Assembly: GCA_030040865.1 (NCBI GenBank)
Contig: JASHSX010000033.1
Location: 1 to 6,450, forward strand
Origin: Thermoplasmata archaeon
GTDB lineage: Archaea; Thermoplasmatota; Thermoplasmata; Lutacidiplasmatales; UBA184
DNA length: 6,450 nt
Direction of reading: 5' to 3'
The translations under genes and the position numbers were made by a program. A model generated the notes under the pieces. It saw only the letters and a program-made list of their open reading frames with translations, had not been told where the DNA came from and ran no database searches. The first letter of the stretch is position 1; the number at the start of each line of letters is the position of its first letter. Positions 1 through 4,954 of this stretch are shown here, one piece after another.

Positions 1-77
1 TGACCGGTCCAGCCCCGGATTGCGGATTCGGGCCCCGGAGGACAGGACCCCGGATCACGTCCGCGTCGGTCATCGCG

Positions 78-1901
78 GTGGCGATGTTCGTGGTGCTTTC
101 GGCTCTGTTCGGCCTCACGGTCGGCTTGGGCCGGGGTTCTCCCCTCGCAGCCGGAACCTTCTCGTCGGACTCCGGGACGAGCTACCCACCCGTGGCCTGG
201 GGACAGAGCATGGCGTACGACACCGCGGAAGGCTACGTCCTGATGCTCCACCATACCTGGACGTACCTGAACGGAGCGTGGACCGAGCTCGACCCCTCCC
301 CGGAGCCGTCGGTGGGCTCGTGGTACTGCCTCGCCTACGACCCGGCCGCCGGCGACACCCTGCTCTTCGGCGGCGGGGCCGGGGGCGGGTTCATGAACGG
401 AATCGGATTCGCGGGACATCCGCTCAACGCCACCTGGACGTACGCGTCGGGGGAGTGGACGAACGTCACGTCCGAGGTCGGGCCCATGCCGGCCCTGAAG
501 TACCCGGCCTGTGCCTACGATCCGCAGTTCGACGGGGGTGCGGTCATCGTCTTCGGGGGAGCCAACTCCTCGTACTACGACTCCTCCGCCAGTAGCTGGC
601 TCATGAACGACACCGATCAGACCTACGCGTACGTGCCGGGTTCGACTCCCGGTTCGTTCGGGTGGGTCCACCTTCACCCGACCGTCTCTCCCTCCGCCCG
701 CTTCGGCGCGGGCATGGCGTACGACTCGAGTTCGGGCCAACTCATCCTCTACGGAGGCGCACAGGACGGGACCTCGACGGCGAACGGCTCCTGCACGCCC
801 GCGGTCTGTCCTCACCTGCACGACACCTGGACCTTCGCGGGAGATCTCGGTTCGAACTCCTGGTCGGCCGTAGCCTCCGGGTCGAACCCGCCGGGCTCGG
901 TCTTCACGGACATGGCCTACGACGCGGCGGACGGGTACGTGATCGATTTCGGCGGACAGGACAATGGCTACAAGTCCGCCAACGCGACGCTCAACGAGAC
1001 CTGGGAGTTCGACGGCACCTCCTGGCAGAACCTGACCCCCTCCCTCGACCTCTCGCCCCCGACCCGATTCGGCGCGGCGATGACGTACGACCCGGCCACC
1101 GAGGGCGTGCTCATGTTCAGCGGCCTCAGCGGGACGCTCACGGGCTCCTCCCTTCGCGACGACTTCTGGGATTTTTCCGACGGGCGATGGATCTCGCTCG
1201 GCGGCCCTCCCAACTCCGTGAAGGTCCACGAGGTCGGCCTCGCGTCGGGCACTCCGTGGAGCGTCGCCGTCGACGGCACCATCTTCTCGTCGGACACGAG
1301 CACCGTTCGTTTCGCCGAGCCGGACGGCACCTACGACTACACGGTCAACGTGACCGGCAGCGGCAACCTCACCGGATCGTTCGTGGCCGACGACGCTGTC
1401 GTCAACGTCGACCTCACGTTCCATCGAGTGACGTTCTTGGAGTCGGGCCTTGCGTCGGGGACCCGATGGTCGGTCACCACGAACGCGGTGACCCAGTCCG
1501 CCTCGGGGAACAAGATCTACTTCTATCTCGCGAACGGCTCGTACGAGTACCGCGTCGGGCTCGTGCCGGGAGAGCACGCGAAGGATTCCGGCGCGATCTC
1601 GGTCGACGGTGCGGCGCTCACCGTCAAGGTGGCGTTCTCCAAGACGACGTACGAGGTCAAGTTCACGGAGAGCGGGCTCGCGAAGGGAACGACCTGGAGC
1701 GTGACCCTCGCCGGAGCGGTCGAGAGCGGCACGGCGAGCAGGCTCGCTTTCAAGGGGATCGCGAACGGCTCGTACGCCTACACGATCGGTTCCGTGGCCG
1801 GTTATGCGCTCACCGGCTCCTCGTCCGGGACGGTCGATGTCTCCGGAGGTGGGTCGGGGACGGTGGCCGTGACGGTGTCCACGACGTGGACCGCCGCGTA
1901 G
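78..1901 (+). CDS. Secreted kelch-type beta-propeller protein with three C-terminal ESGL repeats (5' end uncertain)
   Basis: Predicted extracellular or surface protein of at least 607 residues. A hydrophobic segment (residues 3-18) looks like a signal peptide or N-terminal anchor. Six kelch-like blades follow, at roughly residues 38-71, 79-131, 140-200, 206-265, 271-320 and 328-374. Each has a '(M/L)AYD...G..(L/V)(L/I)(F/Y)GG' strand and ends in 'TW.(Y/F)....W', which suggests a six-bladed propeller. Residues 381-601 are three ESGL repeats. At least 12 N-x-S/T sequons are visible, fitting an archaeal glycoprotein. There is no C-terminal membrane helix. The frame stays open from GTG78 to the left edge with no other start codon, and it reads through an Arg-rich stretch (PRRTGPR) just before the hydrophobic segment. 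The true start may therefore lie left of the window. GTG78 is a conservative choice without a positively charged n-region or a well-placed ribosome binding site. Binding partner or enzymatic role is unknown; propellers usually mediate binding. Confidence 0.85.
   Translation: MAMFVVLSALFGLTVGLGRGSPLAAGTFSSDSGTSYPPVAWGQSMAYDTAEGYVLMLHHTWTYLNGAWTELDPSPEPSVGSWYCLAYDPAAGDTLLFGGGAGGGFMNGIGFAGHPLNATWTYASGEWTNVTSEVGPMPALKYPACAYDPQFDGGAVIVFGGANSSYYDSSASSWLMNDTDQTYAYVPGSTPGSFGWVHLHPTVSPSARFGAGMAYDSSSGQLILYGGAQDGTSTANGSCTPAVCPHLHDTWTFAGDLGSNSWSAVASGSNPPGSVFTDMAYDAADGYVIDFGGQDNGYKSANATLNETWEFDGTSWQNLTPSLDLSPPTRFGAAMTYDPATEGVLMFSGLSGTLTGSSLRDDFWDFSDGRWISLGGPPNSVKVHEVGLASGTPWSVAVDGTIFSSDTSTVRFAEPDGTYDYTVNVTGSGNLTGSFVADDAVVNVDLTFHRVTFLESGLASGTRWSVTTNAVTQSASGNKIYFYLANGSYEYRVGLVPGEHAKDSGAISVDGAALTVKVAFSKTTYEVKFTESGLAKGTTWSVTLAGAVESGTASRLAFKGIANGSYAYTIGSVAGYALTGSSSGTVDVSGGGSGTVAVTVSTTWTAA
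1218..1880 (+). repeat. Three tandem ESGL-type protein repeats of about 69-79 residues
   Basis: Within the kelch protein, residues 381-449, 450-522 and 523-601 repeat the same pattern. Each opens with (V/E)xF.ESGLA.GT.WSV (the first copy is degenerate, VHEVGLASGTPWSV), has a central (D/N)G(T/S)Y.Y, and closes with a short 'V.V...F' strand. This suggests an Ig-like or PEGA-like beta domain. Copies two and three also share an identical 18-base stretch at 1528-1545 and 1759-1776, exactly 77 codons apart and in frame, encoding ANGSY plus flanks. That fits internal duplication. I recall such repeats in many predicted surface proteins of Thermoplasmata; they probably act as stalks or adhesion modules. 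Confidence 0.8.
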
Positions 1902-1960
1902 ACCGGGTCGGGGGCCGGGCTCTCGGGAAACGGCGCCGGGCCGCACTCGGTGTTCGGCGA

Positions 1961-2036
1961 GGGGCGACCTTCCCGACCGGCTCGCGGTAGGAATTGCGTT
2001 CTTCGGGAGTCCGGTCGTCGATGCTTCGGTCGCCCC
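1961..2036. repeat. Nested inverted repeat (9-bp outer arms, 7-bp inner arms)
   Basis: The outer arms GGGGCGACC (1961-1969) and GGTCGCCCC (2028-2036) are perfect complements. Inside them CGACCGG (1974-1980) pairs with CCGGTCG (2011-2017), leaving a 4 x 10 base internal loop and a 30-base apical loop. An alternative inner pairing uses TCCCGA (1971-1976) with TCGGGA (2003-2008). It starts 60 bases after the stop of the kelch gene. It could be a 3'-end structure for that transcript or a small RNA. In DNA this rich in G and C, one 9-bp inverted repeat per few hundred bases is not rare, so confidence is limited. Confidence 0.35.
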
Positions 2037-2062
2037 GCTAACGTCCGACCGTGTTGGGAAGG

Positions 2063-2119
2063 CCGGGAGAGGTCTGAGACCCACGGGGGGCCGTGGAAGA
2101 GCCGGTCGCGGCCTCCCGG
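2063..2119 (+). other. Possible multi-branched structured RNA element
   Basis: A 7-bp outer stem, CCGGGAG (2063-2069) with CTCCCGG (2113-2119), encloses three hairpins in a row. These are GGTC-TGA-GACC (2071-2081), a CCACGG/CCGTGG hairpin with a GGGG loop (2081-2096, sharing base 2081 with the first), and GCCG-GTCG-CGGC (2101-2112). Only AAGA (2097-2100) and a base or two are left unpaired, giving a compact four-way-junction-like fold of 57 bases. It lies upstream of the candidate promoter of the next gene. It is not a tRNA: it is too short and has no T-loop. The function is unknown and the fold was judged by eye. Confidence 0.25.
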
Positions 2120-2155
2120 ACTCCGTCGATCCGCGCCTTCCGTTTCCAGTGGCTC

Positions 2156-2177
2156 GATACCTTAATCCCTCGAATTT
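2156..2177 (+). promoter_or_regulatory. Candidate promoter (TATA-like box) for the zinc-module membrane protein
   Basis: Two AT-rich boxes, ACCTTAAT (2159-2166) and AATTT (2173-2177), stand out from the GC-rich surroundings 50-70 bases before ATG2228. An archaeal TATA box here would place transcription start about 25 bases downstream, near 2190-2203, giving a short leader. The box lies inside the in-frame extension that begins at 2093, which argues for ATG2228 as the true start. Confidence 0.3.
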
Positions 2178-2227
2178 CGGAGCCCCCGCCAGTTCCCGCA
2201 ACTCCGGGCTCGGGAACGTTCGGACGC

Positions 2228-3496
2228 ATGGCTCCTCCGGTCACGGTCGAGACGGTCGCGCGCCACTCCCATCGGTACGTGCTGCCGCTCGCCGGGGCCG
2301 CGGCCGTCGCCCTGGGGGCTCTCAGCCTCTTCGTCGAGAGGGCCGAAGTGGCCCGCTACCTTCCGTTCGCGCTGCTCGGAGTCGGGGTGGCGGCGCTCAT
2401 TGCGGCCTTCGCCGCCGTTCCCGGCCACCGAGTCCGGGTCGAGAGCGGCCTCCGGTCCGCCGGCCACGACGGTCTCGCGATCGCGGGGAACCGGATCGAG
2501 GGGGCCCGATTGGCGACGCACGGTCCCATCGACCTCCCGCATCCGCACGCTCCCGTGAGCGGTCTTGGGCGGACGGCCGTCTCGGTGGTCGCTCACCTCG
2601 GAGACGACCTCTGGGGTCGGTGGGCGACACCGGCGGCCTCGCCGCTCGGGGCCGCGCTCGTGGGGCCGGTGCCCGAGACCGCGTACACTCCGCCGCGGCC
2701 CGACGCGATCTCGCCGTTTCCCGAGAAGGACGCGGACGCCGTGTTCCTCACCGACCACGGCCTCCGCCCGGCTTCGCCGCTCGTCGACGGCACCCGACCG
2801 ATGCCCGTGGCGCCGACGGGCCGTGGCGTTCCGGTCGTCGTCCCGTCCGGACCGCTCTCTCCGTCGCGAGGGGTCGGCCCGACCGCGTACTCCGACGAGG
2901 AGCTCGACCGCCTCTTCCCGCCCGATGGAGAGGGAATCCTCGCCGACTCTGCGGTGGCCGAGCTGGACTCGATCGCCGCGGAGGTCCGATCACGGATCGA
3001 TCGGGCGGAGTCGAGGGAGGCGTCCGCTCCGTCCCGGGAGTCACCCACTTCGGTCGCCCCACTACCGGTCCGGACCACGAAGCCGGACGCAGCGGCGGAA
3101 GCGGAACATCCCGGGGCTTCGTGGAACGACTTCCCCGACGACCCGTCGATCGGAGAAGCCCCGTCGATCTCGGGCGGCGCGATGGGCACGGTGCGTTCGT
3201 TGGACCTGCTCGATCACCCCGGATACCTCGACGCGACGGAGCCGGCCCTCCCCCGTCTCGGTCGGATCCCCGACGCCCGGGCCGTCGCCCGGGCGCGCGC
3301 GGGGGCACCCCGGGTGCGGCCGGTGGCCCGTCACTGCGGGGACTGCGAGCGGACCCTGGTCGACTTTCACGCGTGGGCTCCGTGCCCGGAGTGTCGGGAG
3401 CCGATGTGCCGACTGTGCCTCAGCGTGTCGCTTCTCAACGGTGCGCTCGGCTCCTGCCGACACTGTCGGGGCCTCACGACCGATTCTGCAAGCTGA
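2228..3496 (+). CDS. Membrane protein with two TM helices, long low-complexity linker and C-terminal eight-cysteine zinc module
   Basis: I do not recognise a named family. The 422-residue product has two hydrophobic helices (about residues 17-36 and 43-65) separated by a short charged turn (ERAEVAR). A Pro/Ala/Asp-rich, probably disordered region spans about 67-365. It contains one charged, helix-prone stretch (about 222-262, YSDEELDRLF to DRAESREA). The C-terminus has eight cysteines at 370, 373, 386, 389, 394, 397, 410 and 413, which should bind two zinc ions. The N-terminus probably anchors the protein so that the zinc module faces the cytosol, where it could bind a protein, lipid or nucleic acid; this is inference. 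ATG2228 is chosen because the frame upstream to 2093 contains the candidate promoter, no other start codon after it, and no convincing protein sequence. The gene stands alone, 56 bases before the next one. Confidence 0.75.
   Translation: MAPPVTVETVARHSHRYVLPLAGAAAVALGALSLFVERAEVARYLPFALLGVGVAALIAAFAAVPGHRVRVESGLRSAGHDGLAIAGNRIEGARLATHGPIDLPHPHAPVSGLGRTAVSVVAHLGDDLWGRWATPAASPLGAALVGPVPETAYTPPRPDAISPFPEKDADAVFLTDHGLRPASPLVDGTRPMPVAPTGRGVPVVVPSGPLSPSRGVGPTAYSDEELDRLFPPDGEGILADSAVAELDSIAAEVRSRIDRAESREASAPSRESPTSVAPLPVRTTKPDAAAEAEHPGASWNDFPDDPSIGEAPSISGGAMGTVRSLDLLDHPGYLDATEPALPRLGRIPDARAVARARAGAPRVRPVARHCGDCERTLVDFHAWAPCPECREPMCRLCLSVSLLNGALGSCRHCRGLTTDSAS
3335..3466 (+). other. Eight-cysteine FYVE/RING-like zinc module within the membrane protein
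   Basis: The encoded pattern is C-x2-C-x12-C-x2-C-x4-C-x2-C-x12-C-x2-C (residues 370-413). The pairs are CGDC, CPEC, CRLC and CRHC. The first six cysteines have the spacing I recall for eukaryotic FYVE domains such as EEA1. The basic R-(R/K)-H-H-C-R lipid-binding motif of FYVE is missing: the equivalent stretch here is FHAWAPCPEC. A RING-like cross-brace or two consecutive zinc ribbons are equally possible from sequence alone. Confidence 0.6.
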
Positions 3497-3512
3497 GCCG
3501 CGCCGGTCGATC

Positions 3513-3528
3513 CGGGGAAGCGTAATCC
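3513..3528 (+). promoter_or_regulatory. Candidate promoter for a leaderless methyltransferase transcript
   Basis: A purine-rich GGGGAAGCG (3514-3522) directly precedes TAATCC (3523-3528), the only AT-rich spot between 3497 and 3552. It ends about 25 bases before ATG3553. This matches an archaeal BRE plus TATA-like element at the distance expected for transcription starting at or next to the start codon, and there is no Shine-Dalgarno sequence before ATG3553. The match to a TATA consensus is weak. A similar TTAATCC occurs before the previous gene (2162-2168). Confidence 0.3.
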
Positions 3529-3552
3529 TCTCCGGCCGCTGGTCGGCGGCGT

Positions 3553-4425
3553 ATGGGAGCCCCGCAGGACCGACGTCGAACCCCCGGTCGGGTCCCGGTG
3601 CCGTACTCTCGTAAGAACCGCGCCATGTGGGACCGTACGGCAGCCGCCTACGAGCGGCGCCACGCCAGCGTGCTCCGCCGTGACGGGGGGGCCGCCTGGG
3701 GCACGTTCCGGATCTCCGAACGGCGGCTCCGGCTCCTCGGCGACGTGCGGGGGAAAGACGTGCTCGAACTCGGATGCGGCTCGGCAGGGTGGTCGATCGC
3801 GCTCTCCCGCGCCGGCGCGCGGCCCGTCGGGATGGATTTCTCGCCCGTGCGCCTCGCCCAGGCGAGCGAACGGATGCGCGCCGCCCGGGTCCGCTTCCCG
3901 CTCGTGGAAGCGCGGGCCGAGGCGATCCCGTTCTCGGACGACCGGTTCGACATCGTACTTTCCGATTACGGGGCGACGACCTTTACGGATCCGTACCGGA
4001 CGGTGCCGGAGGCCGCGCGGGTACTCCGCCCCGGAGGACGGTTCGTCTTCGCGCACATGAGCCCGCTGCGATCGCTGACCCAGGACGCGAGGAACGATCA
4101 TCAGACCCGCCGGCTGATGCGGGATTACTTCGGACTCCACGAGCTCCGGGATCGGTACAGCGTCGAATTCCAGCTCCCGTACGGAGAATGGATCGGACTG
4201 TTCGGCCGGTGCGGGCTGTCGGTCGAGTCGCTGCTCGAGCCCGTCGCACCGCGAACGTGGCGGACCTCCTACTTCTCGGCCCGCGACCAGGATTGGGGCC
4301 GACACTGGCCGATCGAATCGATCTGGCAGCTGCGGAAGTCGGCCCCGTCGCTGGGCCGTTCCGGCCGAAACGGGGGGCAGCGACCTCGCCCGGCCACGCG
4401 CTCGAGAAGGGGGGGCCGACCGTGA
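3553..4425 (+). CDS. Class I SAM-dependent methyltransferase
   Basis: Cytosolic 290-residue methyltransferase with a Rossmann-type SAM fold. Motif I is VLELGCGSAG (70-79). The acidic ribose-binding position is D95 in GMDFS (93-97), and the EARAEAIPFSDDRFD stretch (119-133) precedes the SDYG strand. RVLRPGG (156-162) is the usual post-I helix and turn. The C-terminal half has DYFGL (191-195), QLPYGEWI (207-214) and WPIESIWQLRK (252-262). This resembles, from memory, a methyltransferase group common in actinobacteria ('ADPYRTVPEAARVLRPGG', 'QLPYGEWI.LF', 'WP.E.IW..RK'). Substrate is unknown. Residues 265-290 form a Ser/Arg/Gly-rich tail outside the domain. ATG3553 is preferred because of its distance to a TATA-like element; ATG3625 (MWDRTAAAYERRH) sits at the usual domain start and is the alternative. 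The stop overlaps the next gene's start as GTGA, implying translational coupling. Confidence 0.92.
   Translation: MGAPQDRRRTPGRVPVPYSRKNRAMWDRTAAAYERRHASVLRRDGGAAWGTFRISERRLRLLGDVRGKDVLELGCGSAGWSIALSRAGARPVGMDFSPVRLAQASERMRAARVRFPLVEARAEAIPFSDDRFDIVLSDYGATTFTDPYRTVPEAARVLRPGGRFVFAHMSPLRSLTQDARNDHQTRRLMRDYFGLHELRDRYSVEFQLPYGEWIGLFGRCGLSVESLLEPVAPRTWRTSYFSARDQDWGRHWPIESIWQLRKSAPSLGRSGRNGGQRPRPATRSRRGGRP
4407..4415 (+). promoter_or_regulatory. Purine-rich ribosome binding site for the small zinc protein
   Basis: AAGGGGGGG lies six bases before GTG4422, inside the last codons of the upstream methyltransferase. It is a loose Shine-Dalgarno match, and with the GTGA overlap it supports GTG4422 as the start of the small downstream gene. 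Confidence 0.4.
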
Positions 4426-4691
4426 GCTACGAGCTGACGGCGATCTGCGACGGATGCGGGGCGCGCGCTGCCGTTCGCGTGAGCGCCCTCCGCGGGAAGT
4501 TCGCCCGGCCGCTTCCGGACGGATGGACCCATGTCCATCGGGGCGGTGTGCCCGGAGCGACGACTCCCGAGGTCGGCATCGCGTGTTCGCGGGCGTGCCT
4601 CGTGAAGGCCCGACGGCTACTCCGATCGAGCCCTGCCGGTGGGAGCCCCCGGCCGCCGGGCGCCGGCGTCCGCCGCAGCGACCCGCGGTAG
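4422..4691 (+). CDS. Small CxxC/CxxxC putative zinc-binding protein
   Basis: Small predicted cytosolic protein of 89 residues, family not recognised by name. It starts SYELTAICDGCGA, with a CxxC pair (C9, C12), continues through LPDGWTHVHRGG (31-42), and has a CxxxC pair (C55, C59) in GIACSRACL. Together these could form one zinc site. A 'CDGCG...LP.GW...CS..CL' arrangement is familiar from short zinc-finger proteins of bacteria and phages, but I cannot assign a role. Residues 64-89 are a Pro/Arg/Gly-rich tail. The frame is open far upstream, but that part is a shadow of the methyltransferase. GTG4422 overlaps the methyltransferase stop (4423-4425) and has a G-rich binding site in front. The coupling suggests the two proteins are made together, perhaps as partners. 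Confidence 0.6.
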   Translation: MSYELTAICDGCGARAAVRVSALRGKFARPLPDGWTHVHRGGVPGATTPEVGIACSRACLVKARRLLRSSPAGGSPRPPGAGVRRSDPR

Positions 4692-4703
4692 CGGCGGCTC
4701 CGG

Positions 4704-4741
4704 TTCAAATCGGAGGAGGTCCTCCCCTCCGGGAGGTTCCC
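4704..4741 (+). promoter_or_regulatory. Leader of the dodecin gene: AT-rich box, palindromic Shine-Dalgarno region
   Basis: TTCAAAT (4704-4710) is the only AT-rich spot in the 50-base gap and lies 31 bases before ATG4742, so it could be a weak TATA-like element. GGGAGG (4731-4736) is a good Shine-Dalgarno site five bases before the ATG. It is preceded by two CCTCC copies (4721-4725 and 4726-4730), either of which can pair with GGAGG at 4732-4736. A further GGAGG (4715-4719) can pair with them instead. This allows the site to be exposed or masked. Confidence 0.4.
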
Positions 4742-4954
4742 ATGGTTCAGCGAGTGACCGAGGTCGTCGGAACGCACCCCCAGAGCTTTGCGAAGGCCGC
4801 CGAGAACGCCGTGACCATCGCCTCGAAGACCGTTCGCGGGATCAAGTGGTTCCGCGTGACGGAGTTCGAGGGCTCGGTGACAGGCGAGAAAGTAACGGAG
4901 TACCGCGCGCTCGTCCGGATCTACTTTGACTACGAGGAGAAGGGCCACGCGTAG
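4742..4954 (+). CDS. Dodecin (flavin-binding protein)
   Basis: A complete dodecin of 70 residues, the usual length. Dodecins assemble as hollow dodecamers in the cytosol, stack flavins between tryptophans, and store or quench riboflavin, FMN or FAD; some also bind coenzyme A. The beta-alpha-beta-beta layout is clear: an N-terminal strand (VQRVTEVVG), helix SFAKAAENAVTIASKT (15-30), then strands with IKWFRVTEFEG (34-44) and TEYRALVRIYFDYEE (52-66). W36 aligns without gaps to the flavin-stacking W36 of Halobacterium salinarum dodecin as I recall it. The recalled flavin-contacting Q55 is R55 here. ATG4742 has a Shine-Dalgarno site five bases away and begins exactly where dodecins begin, so the longer upstream frame is discarded. 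The downstream methyltransferase follows with no, or a 40-base, gap. Confidence 0.95.
   Translation: MVQRVTEVVGTHPQSFAKAAENAVTIASKTVRGIKWFRVTEFEGSVTGEKVTEYRALVRIYFDYEEKGHA

Larger units (their letters stand above)
1902..2227. other. Gene-free 326-base spacer with two folded-looking inverted-repeat regions
   Basis: This spacer lies between two genes on the same strand. The open frames crossing it (for example the stretch from 2093 in frame with the next gene) show no convincing protein sequence. It contains a nested inverted repeat at 1961-2036, a multi-hairpin region at 2063-2119 and AT-rich boxes near 2161-2177 that could form the promoter of the next gene. No poly-T run that would mark a typical archaeal terminator is present after the kelch gene. 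No tRNA with a recognisable T-loop was found on either strand. Confidence 0.7.

Noticed and set aside
1961..2119. Possible tRNA genes suggested by 7- to 9-bp closing stems and a 76-base span
   Set aside because: Neither block has a T-loop of the GTTCRANNC type or a proper anticodon arm on either strand, and the second block is only 57 bases long.
2093..2227. 45-residue in-frame N-terminal extension of the zinc-module membrane protein
   Set aside because: It overlaps the candidate promoter, is not protein-like, and ATG2228 directly precedes the two membrane helices.
3335..3466. Calling the zinc module a ubiquitin E3 ligase RING or a true FYVE lipid-binding domain
   Set aside because: The key His/Cys pattern of classical RING and the basic FYVE motif are absent, and no ubiquitin-system gene is nearby.
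2149..3614. Several long Arg/Gly/Pro-rich open frames on both strands over the membrane-protein gene
   Set aside because: GC-rich DNA gives long stop-free shadow frames; their composition is non-protein-like and they lack domains.
3774..4421. Long open frame upstream of the small CxxC protein
   Set aside because: It is an Arg-rich shadow of the methyltransferase in another frame; only the part after GTG4422 has conserved-looking content.
4454..4741. Upstream extension of the dodecin frame
   Set aside because: It is a shadow of the small CxxC gene; the dodecin domain begins exactly at ATG4742 with a well-placed binding site.
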